Below, one piece after another: positions 1 to 9,732 of a stretch of DNA of 64,000 bases. The notes beneath the pieces are model-generated. The model searched no databases. It saw only the letters and a program-made list of their open reading frames with translations, and had not been told where the DNA came from. Position 1 is the stretch's first letter; each line of letters opens with the position of its first letter. A program made the position numbers and the translations under genes. The stretch is taken from contig JAAEZH010000007.1 in assembly GCA_018222965.1 (NCBI GenBank), positions 100,605 to 164,604 of the forward strand, read 5' to 3'. The DNA comes from Bacteroidota bacterium. GTDB taxonomy: Bacteria; Bacteroidota; Bacteroidia; Chitinophagales; Saprospiraceae.

Positions 1-1
1 T

Positions 2-298
2 GCAGGTATCTACATACCGAATGCCTTTAGTCCGGACACCGATGGAAACAACGATGTCTTTATGATCTTTGCCAAGGACAATACGGTTAAGGAAGTTCAA
101 TCCTTCCTGGTCTTTAGCAGATGGGGAGAGACCGTCTTTGAATACAGTAATTTCCAACCCAACGATCCTGCATTTGGATGGGATGGAAATCACAGAGGTG
201 AGCCCTTAAATCCGGCTGTATTTGCCTGGTATGCAATAATTGAAATGGCAGATGGCCGAATAGAATTGTTTGAGGGAGATGTAACTCTGGTTCGTTGA
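2..298 (+). CDS. C-terminal end of a T9SS type B sorted surface protein (5' truncated by window)
   Basis: Only the last 98 codons are inside the window; the frame is open from base 2 to the TGA at 296-298. The translation begins with an IPNAFSPDTDGNNDVF block and continues with FSRWGETVFEY, FGWDGNHRGE and a terminal EGDVTLVR. These are the hallmarks of the gliding-motility-associated C-terminal domain (CHU_C family, T9SS type B sorting signal), which directs proteins through the type IX system to the cell surface. The last 95 residues closely match the end of the giant protein at 1838-9112, so the two are paralogues with a shared sorting domain. The function of the missing N-terminal part is unknown. 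A strong hairpin follows the stop. Confidence 0.93.
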   Translation, partial: AGIYIPNAFSPDTDGNNDVFMIFAKDNTVKEVQSFLVFSRWGETVFEYSNFQPNDPAFGWDGNHRGEPLNPAVFAWYAIIEMADGRIELFEGDVTLVR

Positions 299-316
299 CC
301 TGAGAATTAAATGTAT

Positions 317-353
317 AAAAAAACCGGTATCGAATTTTCGATACCGGTTTTTC
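317..353. terminator. Bidirectional intrinsic terminator
   Basis: A perfect 13-bp stem (321-333 with 338-350, core ACCGGTATCGA) encloses a 4-nt loop. It has an A-run before and a T-run after, so it can act on both strands. It lies between two convergent genes, ending at 298 (+) and 370 (-). Confidence 0.85.
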
Positions 354-369
354 TATATTGGGGCTTGAC

Positions 370-1224
370 TTACCAGGTAGGACATCCCTCCGGAACACCG
401 CCAAATATTGAACTGGCGTCAATGTCAAAAGAGAGCCCAACCGTTACAAAAATATACCAGTCGTCATACTCCGGGCCTCCGCGTAATTGCGTGCCTGTTT
501 CATATTCGTTAGGTATGCCGTTGATTTCGTCTGTCCGATAGGCCAGTTCAGCCGCAAGAATACCATTACCGGCTTCTAATTCTCTATCACTTACATAAAA
601 CCCACTAACGTCATCGAGGTAGTCGGTAAATAATTTACGGCTGCCTACTTCTCCATGCAGTGTAATGGACTTGGAAAGTGCAAATTTTAATCCGGCTCCA
701 AACGGAATGGCCACTTGAAGGAGTGAGTATTTTTCATCAAAACCAGGGAGTCCCTGTCCTTCTGTACCCAGTGGTTGTAATTCATACAACTCCCCCTGGT
801 ATTCCGTTTTCGGATTGAAGTACATGGCTGCGACACCAAAATAAATATAAGGGGTGAAAATCATTCCTTCATTGGGGTTGAAACCCACCAGATTGATTTC
901 CTCAATCAGACCCAGTTCAAAAATGTTGGTTTGAAAACTAAGGTTCCGATTAATCCTGCCCGGATCAATTGATTCGGAATCCGCAGCGCTGATATAGCCG
1001 TATTGGAGACCCAGGCGGGTGTTGAATACATTGTTGTGGTTCCAGCGTGCAAAAACACCTGCAGAAGCTCCGGGAGTACCAATAGCGTCGAGACTAATAC
1101 TATTGGAAGGCTGTAGATCACCCTGGTAGATGGTAATGCCGCCGTTAAAACCCAACTGCATGTCCTGAGCCTGAAATACTAATGGAACAAGCAAAGCAAA
1201 ACAAAGAAGTGTAATACGATTCAT
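370..1224 (-). CDS. DUF6089-type outer-membrane beta-barrel protein
   Basis: The 284-residue product starts with a Sec signal peptide ending near FQAQD (about residue 20). The rest is alternating hydrophobic beta strands rich in Gly, Tyr and Asn, typical of an 8- to 10-strand outer-membrane barrel. The segment HGEVGSRKLFTDYLDDVSG and the N-terminal pattern FNGGITIYQGDL are characteristic of the Bacteroidota DUF6089 family. Its biochemical role is not known; members are predicted outer-membrane proteins of unknown function. It is a single gene transcribed toward the terminator at 317-353 and lies between two T9SS type B genes. Whether it serves their surface display is speculation. The start ATG at 1224 is the only one that keeps the signal peptide. 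Confidence 0.8.
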   Translation of the reverse strand: MNRITLLCFALLVPLVFQAQDMQLGFNGGITIYQGDLQPSNSISLDAIGTPGASAGVFARWNHNNVFNTRLGLQYGYISAADSESIDPGRINRNLSFQTNIFELGLIEEINLVGFNPNEGMIFTPYIYFGVAAMYFNPKTEYQGELYELQPLGTEGQGLPGFDEKYSLLQVAIPFGAGLKFALSKSITLHGEVGSRKLFTDYLDDVSGFYVSDRELEAGNGILAAELAYRTDEINGIPNEYETGTQLRGGPEYDDWYIFVTVGLSFDIDASSIFGGVPEGCPTW

Positions 1225-1837
1225 GGAGTTTGATTTGAAATAATATAAAAGCTGCTGGAATTATAGTGAAAATGTATGCAATAAAGTTATTGTTCGATTT
1301 TTCATGCAAACACTTACATAACCGATCTGCATCGGTTAAATATTGTATCAGGAGAGGGCTTTGTTTGAATAATCAAAGTTACAAAAACCGACTGCAAATA
1401 GAACCTCCGTAACTCAATAGAAGGTAAATAAGTCTGGCAATGTTTAAGTACTTCCGTAGTAAACTGAACGAATAAGATCCGAAATTGTGAATATCGTGTC
1501 AAGTATACAGGATTCTTTTTATCAGAAAAAGCGTGTTTCTACCTGTTTTATACCCTGAAATTATAGAAAGTTACCTGAAAAAACCCCTTAAGGACATTTA
1601 AGGCACAGGCAGCGATTTTCCGGTTTTCGGTATCATTTAAGTGAGTTTCGGTTTAGTTTCGCTATTTTTCGGAATTCGGGAATTTATAGAGGGAGATCGG
1701 GAATCTGCCTTATTTTAATATGGAGAGCGGCAAAGAAATCAGTATATTTGAAATAACAGACCTTTCCGTCAAACTTCACCAGGACCCTTTTAGGAATTTT
1801 ACTTAATCATTTATCCGTCCAGATAAAAAATCAAGGC
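1225..1837. other. 613-bp divergent intergenic region
   Basis: No credible gene; the short open frames here have no family features. It must hold the promoters of the DUF6089 gene (-) and of the giant surface-protein gene (+). A TAACTTTG box on the - strand (1374-1381) and a TATATTTG box on the + strand (1743-1750) fit the Bacteroidota -7 consensus. No repeat or RNA structure stands out. Confidence 0.6.
1743..1750 (+). promoter_or_regulatory. Candidate Bacteroidota -7 promoter box TATATTTG
   Basis: An exact match to TAnnTTTG, 88 bp upstream of the giant gene's ATG. No good TTTG -33 element is visible at 19-20 bp upstream, so this is a weak call. Confidence 0.35.
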
Positions 1838-4800
1838 ATGGGAACACGTGTACTTCTGCTTTTTTTATTGCCAATCTTTTTTGGCTTTACAACAAAAACC
1901 GATCAGAGATCTTCCAACGATCCTGTATTTGTAGAGATATCCGAACAAACACATCGTTTCACTATCTATCCAAAAAGTGATAAACAAGAGGTCGTTCTAC
2001 AAGGGGTAGTTGTAGGCGGGACGTATCAATTATCTGTTATTCAGGATAGTGGTGATTGTTTTCCTGCAGTTGGTTCCATCAGTGGTACCGACATGAGTTC
2101 GATGTATGTTTTTGACGCTTCCGCGAATAAAGTAAGTGTGCTGATCGATGTAACTAATGCATGCTCCGGACCCGTTTACTTAATGGTGCACCGGCATGAA
2201 GCATTTACAAAACCTATTGTAAACAGCAACAGCAGCCTGCTTCCTGTAATTACCACTTCTACTGCTTTAGGACCTCAACAACTCATTGAGGATGTGTTGA
2301 TTGGCGGGGGCTGTTTCTCTGTTTCAGGGGCAAGTTTCTCCGGATCTACATCAGCCAGAGGAACATTTGCAGGTGGAAGTACTAATATTGGTCTGGCTAG
2401 TGGAGTGATCCTGTCTTCCGGACCGATTGCTATTGCTTCAGGTCCCAATAATGCGACAGGTGCCGGCGGTGCAACGGGAGGAGGAAGTGACCCGGATCTT
2501 AGCGCCATTGCGAATGGTGTAGGCATCAACGATGCCGCCGTTCTGGAATTTGATTTCGAACCTACCGAACCAGTGATCACCTTCCGCTACGTGTTTGCAT
2601 CGGAAGAGTATTGTGATTATGCGAATACAGCCTTTAATGATGCCTTTGGTTTCTTCATCAGCGGCCCGGGAATCAATGGCCCTTATTCTAATAATTCTGA
2701 AAATATTGCTGTTATTCCGGGTACGGCAACACCCGTATCCATCAACAATGTAAACCACATTAACAACCCGGCTTACTACGTAAGTAATGTTTCTCCGGAT
2801 GACTTTGGCCAATTGGCAGATCCACAATGTGCCGGTACTCCAACCGGGACCTTCCCGGCAATTAATGAGGTACAATATGATGGTTACACAATTGTACTGG
2901 AAGCAACAGCCAATGTAATACCCTGTGAAACTTACCACATCAAACTGGCTGTGGGCGATGCTTCCGATTCTGTTTTTGACTCTGCCGTATTCCTCGAGGA
3001 AAATAGTTTTGATGCAGGTGGAGAAGGGGAGGTGTCAGCCGCTAATCCGGTCTCAGGCGATAATCACGCCTATGAAGATTGTGATACCGGGTTCTTTACA
3101 TTTACCCGTACAGCCGGCGATCCAAATGTGCCCCTAACCATCAACTTTACAGTGGGAGGTACAGCTACTCCAGGAGCAGATTATGCGCCGCTGCCATCCA
3201 GTGTTACCATCCCCCCCGGAGTTAACCAGATCCAAATTCCTATCTCGATCGTTGCTGATGCTATCACAGAAGGCATCGAAAATATACTGCTGATCCTGGA
3301 TCAACCCTGTAATTGTGATATGAATACGGCAGAATTTTTTATTGAAGACTTGCCTCCACTCAGCGTATCCCTGGATGACCAATCCGTATGTCAGGGATTA
3401 CCCGTAATAATGGATGCCGCTGTTTCAGGTGGTGTCGAACCCTATTTCTACAGTTGGTCCAATGGCTCGCCTGCGCCCCAATATATTAATGTACCGCTGG
3501 AATCCGGACCCGTTTCGGTAACCGTTACAGATTTTTGCGGGCAAACGGCTGTGGCTACCGCAGACGTAGAAGTCTTTACCCTCGAAGCCGAAATAACCGG
3601 CTCCGGTAATATCTGTGCAGAAGGGGATGAAGTAGATCTTACCATTGAATTTACCGGTGATGGCCCCTGGGATCTTACTTATACCATTGACGGCCAGGGA
3701 CCCTTTAATATCAACGGCATTACTGATAACCCATTCACCCTTCCGGCAACGGAAGAAGGAGAGTACGAAATCGTTGCTATTATCAGCGGAGGTTGCCTGG
3801 GAGATGGTATTGGAACCGCAACAGTGACAAGTTCTTCGGTGGATTTAGGAGGTACAGAAACCGACCTCGTCTGTGCCGGAGATGCCAATGGATCCATTGA
3901 CCTGCAGGTGAATGGAAACAATGGTCCCTATACCTATGACTGGAGTAATGGCGTACAGGTTGAAGACCCCGCAAACCTGGGGGCTGATACCTATACGGTG
4001 ACCGTAACAGACGGAAGTGGTTGCCAAAGTGATACAAGCTTTATCATAGATGCCCCACCGATCATTGATCCGGTAATTGTATCTACGGTAGGTGTGGATT
4101 GTGATAATCCAACCGGCGGCAGCATTGACCTGGAAGTTTCAGGAGGAGCCGGCGGTTATACCTATCAGTGGAGTAATGGCGATGTAGTTCAGGATCCTAC
4201 CGGACTTCCCGCCGGTACATACGATGTGGTTATTGAAGATATTAATGGGTGTACATCCACGGTTTCCGCAACGGTAGAAGGAGACTCGGAGGTACCTGAA
4301 GCAGATGTTTCTGTAATTGGTCAAATCGATTGTATCAATACAGAAATCATGATCGATGGTTCCTCCAGTACAAGCGGCTCAAATATTTCTTACGAATGGG
4401 TGGCTTCCGGTGGCGGCAGTATTGTCGGACCAACCGATCAACCTTCCATTACGGTAGATGCAGCAGGGACCTATCAACTTACGGTTACCAATACGGATAA
4501 TGGATGCTTCTCTGCTTCTTCGGTGATTGTTCAGGCCGACCTGAATACACCCGTTGCCGATGCCGGCCCGCAAGGAGAATTGACCTGTGAAGTGCCTGAC
4601 CTCAATCTAAACGGAAACGGTTCCAGCTCAGGACCGAATATCTCTTATAACTGGTCTACCACAGACGGAAACATTACTTCCGCTACGGATGTTGTCAATC
4701 CAAATATTGATGCACCGGGTACTTACACCCTGGTGGTTACCAATACAGACAATGGTTGTACAGATGAATCTACCGTAGTCGTTTCTGAAGATGTATCCAT

Positions 4801-7800
4801 TCCCGTTGCTGATCCGGGTGGCGATGAAACCATTGATTGTATTGCTACCAGTGTGATACTTGATGGAAGCAACTCTACCGCCGGACCCAATATCGAATAC
4901 GTGTGGTCTACCACCGATGGTAATATCATAAGTGGTGGCAATACGGCTATGCCGGAAGTGGATGCAGCGGGGACTTACCAGTTGCTCGTACTAAATGGTG
5001 AAAATGGCTGTGTGGATTCTTCTGCTGTGGTGGTAGATGATTTGGGCGACGCCCCGATTATCAGCATCATTGAGCCCGATACACTTACCTGTAACTTTGA
5101 AAGCATCTTCCTGGATGCATCCGGTTCCAGTTCTGGATCGGAATTCTCCTATCAGTGGTCTGCCTCAGGAGGAGGAAATATCGTTGATGGAGATACAACG
5201 CTGAATCCTTTAGTTGATGAATCCGGAACCTACCAGTTGGAAATCATCAACAATGATAATGGATGTAGCTCGGTGCTGGATGTCTTCGTAGAAGCCGATC
5301 AGGTTTCGCCCGTTGCCGATGCCGGAACGCCCGAAGAAATTTCCTGTACAGATCCGCAAGTCATCCTTGATGGCAGCGGTTCTACAGCCGGTCCGGATAT
5401 TACCTATGAATGGGTAACGGTCAATGGCGGAAATATTGTTAGCGGGGAAAATACAGCTACACCGACGATTGATGCCCCGGGTACCTATCAGTTGACAGTG
5501 ATCAATACGGCCAATGGTTGTGCTGCTTCCCAAAATATCGTCATTGAAGGAGATAGTGAGACTCCGGTGGCTACGGCTACCGGCCCTGGTAATATAAACT
5601 GTATAACGCCCCAAGTGACTATCAATGGGTCTGGTTCCTCCATCGGGCCGAATTATACCTATGGCTGGTCTACCGGCAACGGAAGTATCGTTTCCGGTTC
5701 TTCCAGCTTGTTCCTGCAAGTGGATGGAGCGGGAACCTATACACTGTCGGTTACCAATACCAACAACGATTGTGTGACCACCTTTGATGTTACAGTAGGG
5801 GTGGATACCCTGGCCCCCGATGCCAATGCGGCAGCCATGGGCTTGCTAACCTGTACCAACACGGAGTTAATCCTGGATGGTACCGGATCCAGCACTGGGC
5901 CGCAAATCGAATACCAATGGTCGACGGGTGATGGTAACATTGTTCAGGATGATACCAGCCTCAATCCGACGATTGATGCGCCGGGTACGTATATGCTGGA
6001 GGTCTACAATGCAGAAAATGAATGTACAAATACGGTAGAAGTTACGGTAGATGAAGATGTAGTCATACCCGATGCCGACGCGGTTGTAACCGAAACGCTA
6101 AACTGTGCGGTTACCGAATTTGAGATTGATGGTACAGCTTCCAGCCAGGGAGCAAATATCGTTTATGCCTGGGATACACCAAATGGAAATGTAGTGACCG
6201 GTGACGACACAGACTCTCCAACGATTGATGCGCCGGGCACCTACAATCTGGAAGTTACCAATTCGGATAACGGTTGTGTGAATACCACTTCCGTGAATGT
6301 CGATCAGGACATCGATCAACCTGTTGCTGATCCGGGGAGCAGCTTTACGCTGAATTGCCTGGTGACCACTGGCACCTTGGATGCCGGAGCATCCGCTCCA
6401 TTTGCAGATCTGTCTTTCGACTGGTCAACAGCAGATGGCAGCATTATTTCGGGTTCCAATTCAGCCGAACCGGAAGTAGATGCCCCGGGGACTTATGAGT
6501 TGATCGTAACTGATGAAACCAATTTCTGCACAGATACAATTACACTGACTATTGATGAGGATATTACCCCTCCGGATGCAGAAGCGGGTGTTACTTTCGA
6601 ATTGGATTGTAATGCAACAGCTTTGAATCTGGATGGAACCGGTTCCAGTACAGGAGGCAATTATTCCTATAACTGGTCTACCCTGGACGGAAACATCGTT
6701 GAAGATGAGACCACGCTCAATCCCTTAGTCAACGCTCCCGGTACTTACGAACTGACTGTAGTCAACAACGACAACGGTTGTGAAACCACAGACCTCGTAG
6801 ACATTACTCAGGACGACAATGCACCGGAAGCAGATGCGATCGCACTGGCAGATATTACTTGCGTCAATAATGAAGTAACCATTGACGGTGGATCTTCAAC
6901 CAGTGGCGCAGGCATTGAATACACCTGGGAGGTACAAAGTGGCAGCGGTACGATCACCGCCGGACAGGGAACCGATCAGGCAACCGTTGACGGAGCCGGT
7001 GTTTACCAACTGACTGTGCTCAATACCAACAATGATTGCCAGTCAGTAACCACCGTTACCGTGGAGGAGAATACGGTTCTTCCAACGGTACTGGTTGATG
7101 CAAACGAAGACATAACCTGTACAAATCTGGATGTTCCTCTCGAAGGTACAGGCAGTAGTACCGGTCCTGAATTTACCTACAACTGGTCCACAATCGACGG
7201 AAGTATTGCTTCCGGGCAAACAAGTATAGATGCCGTTGCAGATGCACCGGGCACCTACACGCTCGAAGTAACCAATACCGTAAATGGTTGTATAAATGCC
7301 CTCGATATTACAGTCGATGAAGACGTTGAATTGCCAGCTATTTCAATAGATGATCCCGAATTGCTTACCTGCTCGGTGACAGATTTCAACCTGGATGCAA
7401 CGGCCAGCGATCAGGGACCGGACTTTAATTACGATTGGTCTACGCTGGATGGAAGCATTCTTTCCGGCAACAACGGGCCGCAGCCGCAAATCAATGCACC
7501 GGGTACTTATGAGTTGACTATTACCAATCAGGTGAATGGATGTGTATCCACAGAAACCGTAACGGTAGATGAAGACGTCGAGTTGCCATTCGCGGAAGCG
7601 GGACCAACCTTCGAATTAACCTGTGTACTAACAGCTCTTAATTTGGATGGTACGGCCAGTGATCAGGGACCTGCCTACGCATATCAATGGACAGCAACCA
7701 ATGGCGGGGTTATTCAATCCGGCGCAACAAGCCTTGATCCGGTGATCACCGAAGCGGGAACATATACCCTCGAAGTGACAAATGGAGACAATGATTGTGT

Positions 7801-9112
7801 CTCTACCGACCTTGTAACCATTACCGAGGATGTAGTGGCTCCTGACCTGATTATTGCCGATCCGGATATGCTGACATGTATCGTGGAAGAGTTGAACTTG
7901 AATGCGACCGGATCAGATGCCGGTCCGAATTTTGAGTACAACTGGTCTACGGTCAACGGTAATATCGTTGATCAAACCAATGCCAGCATGCCCCTTGTGA
8001 ATGCACCAGGTACATATACACTGACCATTGAGAATACCGAAAATGGTTGTGTGGAAAGCCTCGATGTAAGTGTCGGAGAAGACATCCAGGTGCCAGGTGC
8101 CGATGCCGGACCGACTTTCGAATTGAATTGTAATCTTGAACAAGTCGAACTTGAAGGCAGCTCCAATGCAGGAGACGCCAGCTTTGAATGGACAACCATG
8201 GGCTCCGGCTCGATTGTAAGTGGATCCGCTTCCGCGAATCCGGTGATCAACGGACCGGGTACTTATTCATTGACTGTAACCGATGGCTCCAATGGCTGTA
8301 CATCGGTCGATGAAGTGTCCATTACCGAAAACAATCCGGAAGCCTTTGATACGGAGACGATTCCGCCGGCCTGTAGCGATGACTCCGGAGTCATTCAATT
8401 TGTGAATGTAATTGGTGGTGCGCCGCCATACACTTACTCCATAGACGGCGGTAGTACCTTCTCAACAGGAAACTTCTATACAGCGCTTGACCCGGGCACC
8501 TATGATGTAGCCATTCAGGATGCCAATGGATGTGCTTTGCTGGATGAGATTATCTTACCGGAAGGGATTGACGTGAGCATTTCTGTGGAAGACTTTGTGC
8601 TGGTTTCTCTGGGAGATACTTACCAGATCAATGCCCTCACAAATATTCCGCCGGGTGACATTGCCGAGATCATTTGGTCGCCAACCGAAGGATTGAGCTG
8701 TACGGATTGTCTCAATCCGGAAGTGACGCCGACCGAGCAGATCGATTATAAGCTGACGATTAAAACCGAAGAAGGTTGTGAGTCTACGGAGATTATTTCT
8801 CTCCGGGTAGATAAAACAGCCGAGGTCTTTATTCCGAATGCTTTCTCTCCGGATAACGACGGAAACAACGACGTCTTTATGATCTTTGCCGGTGATCAGG
8901 TAGCTCGTATCAACAGCTTCCTGGTATTTGACCGCTGGGGCGAATCGGTATATGAATATTACAACTTCCTGCCAAATGATCCGGCCTACGGCTGGAATGG
9001 TCAATTACGCGGGAAGAACATGAATCCTGGCGTGTTTGTCTACTATGCTGAAATAGAGTTTGTAGACGGCCGCGTAGAATTGTTTGAAGGCGATGTAACG
9101 CTATTTAGATAA
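1838..9112 (+). CDS. Giant T9SS type B surface protein with choice-of-anchor L, Calx-beta, SprB-like and 16 PKD-like repeats
   Basis: A 2424-residue secreted protein. After a signal peptide comes a choice-of-anchor L domain (about 135-395; TSTALGPQQLIEDVL and ASGVILSSG are diagnostic), then a Calx-beta domain (about 408-501; FTVGGTATPGADY). Ig/SprB-like modules follow to about 817, with repeated SNG and GTYTVTVTD patterns. Residues about 818-2165 are 16 tandem repeats of 84-85 residues, each with a short P-containing linker, a conserved Cys, a YxWST core and a DAPGTY-type strand. One more SprB-like module precedes a type B sorting domain (about 2328-2424; IPNAFSPDNDGNNDVF). It is probably a long extracellular adhesin or gliding-associated fibre; no catalytic motif is visible. 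The sorting domain closely matches the one ending at 298. The exact role is not determinable from sequence. Confidence 0.9.
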   Translation: MGTRVLLLFLLPIFFGFTTKTDQRSSNDPVFVEISEQTHRFTIYPKSDKQEVVLQGVVVGGTYQLSVIQDSGDCFPAVGSISGTDMSSMYVFDASANKVSVLIDVTNACSGPVYLMVHRHEAFTKPIVNSNSSLLPVITTSTALGPQQLIEDVLIGGGCFSVSGASFSGSTSARGTFAGGSTNIGLASGVILSSGPIAIASGPNNATGAGGATGGGSDPDLSAIANGVGINDAAVLEFDFEPTEPVITFRYVFASEEYCDYANTAFNDAFGFFISGPGINGPYSNNSENIAVIPGTATPVSINNVNHINNPAYYVSNVSPDDFGQLADPQCAGTPTGTFPAINEVQYDGYTIVLEATANVIPCETYHIKLAVGDASDSVFDSAVFLEENSFDAGGEGEVSAANPVSGDNHAYEDCDTGFFTFTRTAGDPNVPLTINFTVGGTATPGADYAPLPSSVTIPPGVNQIQIPISIVADAITEGIENILLILDQPCNCDMNTAEFFIEDLPPLSVSLDDQSVCQGLPVIMDAAVSGGVEPYFYSWSNGSPAPQYINVPLESGPVSVTVTDFCGQTAVATADVEVFTLEAEITGSGNICAEGDEVDLTIEFTGDGPWDLTYTIDGQGPFNINGITDNPFTLPATEEGEYEIVAIISGGCLGDGIGTATVTSSSVDLGGTETDLVCAGDANGSIDLQVNGNNGPYTYDWSNGVQVEDPANLGADTYTVTVTDGSGCQSDTSFIIDAPPIIDPVIVSTVGVDCDNPTGGSIDLEVSGGAGGYTYQWSNGDVVQDPTGLPAGTYDVVIEDINGCTSTVSATVEGDSEVPEADVSVIGQIDCINTEIMIDGSSSTSGSNISYEWVASGGGSIVGPTDQPSITVDAAGTYQLTVTNTDNGCFSASSVIVQADLNTPVADAGPQGELTCEVPDLNLNGNGSSSGPNISYNWSTTDGNITSATDVVNPNIDAPGTYTLVVTNTDNGCTDESTVVVSEDVSIPVADPGGDETIDCIATSVILDGSNSTAGPNIEYVWSTTDGNIISGGNTAMPEVDAAGTYQLLVLNGENGCVDSSAVVVDDLGDAPIISIIEPDTLTCNFESIFLDASGSSSGSEFSYQWSASGGGNIVDGDTTLNPLVDESGTYQLEIINNDNGCSSVLDVFVEADQVSPVADAGTPEEISCTDPQVILDGSGSTAGPDITYEWVTVNGGNIVSGENTATPTIDAPGTYQLTVINTANGCAASQNIVIEGDSETPVATATGPGNINCITPQVTINGSGSSIGPNYTYGWSTGNGSIVSGSSSLFLQVDGAGTYTLSVTNTNNDCVTTFDVTVGVDTLAPDANAAAMGLLTCTNTELILDGTGSSTGPQIEYQWSTGDGNIVQDDTSLNPTIDAPGTYMLEVYNAENECTNTVEVTVDEDVVIPDADAVVTETLNCAVTEFEIDGTASSQGANIVYAWDTPNGNVVTGDDTDSPTIDAPGTYNLEVTNSDNGCVNTTSVNVDQDIDQPVADPGSSFTLNCLVTTGTLDAGASAPFADLSFDWSTADGSIISGSNSAEPEVDAPGTYELIVTDETNFCTDTITLTIDEDITPPDAEAGVTFELDCNATALNLDGTGSSTGGNYSYNWSTLDGNIVEDETTLNPLVNAPGTYELTVVNNDNGCETTDLVDITQDDNAPEADAIALADITCVNNEVTIDGGSSTSGAGIEYTWEVQSGSGTITAGQGTDQATVDGAGVYQLTVLNTNNDCQSVTTVTVEENTVLPTVLVDANEDITCTNLDVPLEGTGSSTGPEFTYNWSTIDGSIASGQTSIDAVADAPGTYTLEVTNTVNGCINALDITVDEDVELPAISIDDPELLTCSVTDFNLDATASDQGPDFNYDWSTLDGSILSGNNGPQPQINAPGTYELTITNQVNGCVSTETVTVDEDVELPFAEAGPTFELTCVLTALNLDGTASDQGPAYAYQWTATNGGVIQSGATSLDPVITEAGTYTLEVTNGDNDCVSTDLVTITEDVVAPDLIIADPDMLTCIVEELNLNATGSDAGPNFEYNWSTVNGNIVDQTNASMPLVNAPGTYTLTIENTENGCVESLDVSVGEDIQVPGADAGPTFELNCNLEQVELEGSSNAGDASFEWTTMGSGSIVSGSASANPVINGPGTYSLTVTDGSNGCTSVDEVSITENNPEAFDTETIPPACSDDSGVIQFVNVIGGAPPYTYSIDGGSTFSTGNFYTALDPGTYDVAIQDANGCALLDEIILPEGIDVSISVEDFVLVSLGDTYQINALTNIPPGDIAEIIWSPTEGLSCTDCLNPEVTPTEQIDYKLTIKTEEGCESTEIISLRVDKTAEVFIPNAFSPDNDGNNDVFMIFAGDQVARINSFLVFDRWGESVYEYYNFLPNDPAYGWNGQLRGKNMNPGVFVYYAEIEFVDGRVELFEGDVTLFR
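4288..8330 (+). repeat. 16 tandem ~252-bp coding repeats (PKD-like modules)
   Basis: In-frame repeats begin near 4288, 4543, 4795, 5048, 5303, 5559, 5810, 6063, 6314, 6566, 6818, 7075, 7327, 7579, 7834 and 8087. Spacing is 251-257 bp. Copies are diverged at DNA level but keep the protein pattern: a linker with Pro, then TC/NC/DC, GSGSS-type turn, YxWST, DAPGTY and a Cys four to six residues after NTDNG. Confidence 0.88.
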
Positions 9113-9195
9113 TTATGGATTAAATGTATTGACACATTGACTTCTGGATATATCAGAAAAGTGAAAATTATATAAAAAAGCCGGGGAGTTTTCCT

Positions 9196-9238
9196 CCACA
9201 TTGATCAAATCGGCTGAAAGCCGGTTTTATCAATGTGG
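9196..9238. repeat. Long imperfect hairpin
   Basis: CCACATTGAT at 9196-9205 pairs with ATCAATGTGG at 9229-9238, continuing inward through an imperfect CGGC/GCCG stem with a GAAA-like loop. It sits about 85 bp after the giant gene's stop and may be its first RNA 3' end, although no T-run follows. Confidence 0.55.
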
Positions 9239-9239
9239 T

Positions 9240-9552
9240 CGTCAGGGGAGAGCTTTGCATGCTGCAAAGCAGGGGAGTTGCGCGTCTGCTCCTGTGTCGC
9301 ATCCTTGCGTCTGCCTGCCCGCCGGACAGGCAGGGGGAGATTTTTTTTCCATTGGTGAATAGTATCACCATTTCTGCTCGCCCTTGGGCGAGCAAAGGAG
9401 CAGTCTTTTTTCCTTATAGATCAAAGTCCCTCCCCGCAATATCCGACGTAGCCAAAGGCGAAGGCGGATGCGCATCTCCCCAGGCTTGCCTCTGGCAAGA
9501 CGCTCCTCAAAAAAATTCGCCGAAAGGCGAATAAAATTACTCCCCGAATAAT
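9240..9552. repeat. Composite palindromic element, copy A
   Basis: A chain of short hairpins: TGCTCGCCC/GGGCGAGCA (375-383 with 386-394 of the 9000s), CTTGCC-tct-GGCAAG (9485-9499), and TTCGCC-GAAA-GGCGAA (9516-9531), plus CTGCCTG/CAGGCAG near 9310-9335. The same modules in the same order recur at 12436-12680 with compensating base changes in two stems. The left part also reappears there as its reverse complement. Confidence 0.7.
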
Positions 9553-9602
9553 ATCTACTATTGTCCCCATGAAGTCGCGTCAGTATAATTAAACAATAGA
9601 AA

Positions 9603-9636
9603 AGAAGGCAGCTCACACGAGGAGCTGCCTTTTTTC
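9603..9636. terminator. Intrinsic terminator, 10-bp stem
   Basis: AAGGCAGCTC (9605-9614) pairs perfectly with GAGCTGCCTT (9622-9631) around a 7-nt loop, and a T-run follows. It is about 490 bp beyond the giant gene's stop, with the palindromic element between them. Confidence 0.75.
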
Positions 9637-9724
9637 GTTCATAATGATGTCTGTTGAATGAACGGTCTGTCATTTGCCTTTCGGCGAAAAGACACAGGCT
9701 GTCTGGTTATCAGATAAAACCGTT

Positions 9725-9732
9725 TATATTTG
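9725..9732 (+). promoter_or_regulatory. Bacteroidota -7 promoter box TATATTTG
   Basis: An exact TAnnTTTG match ending 31 bp before the ATG of the BatA-domain gene, just downstream of the terminator at 9603-9636. The -33 element is weak. Confidence 0.5.

Noticed and set aside
1314..1502. 62-codon - strand frame in the divergent spacer
   Set aside because: No signal peptide, domain or promoter support; AT-rich intergenic sequence.
5210..5719. 169-codon - strand open frame, and 2438-2938 (-) in the same gene
   Set aside because: Antisense shadows of the 16-repeat protein; low complexity mirrors the repeats.
4288..8330. CRISPR array
   Set aside because: The period is 252 bp, units are coding and in frame, and there are no short identical repeats with unique spacers.
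9235..9534. 99-codon + strand frame in the repeat block, and related frames at 9365-9673, 12304-12630, 12365-12655
   Set aside because: They translate palindromes; the same pseudo-peptides (APQKNS-type ends) appear in both elements because the DNA is repeated, not because a protein is conserved.
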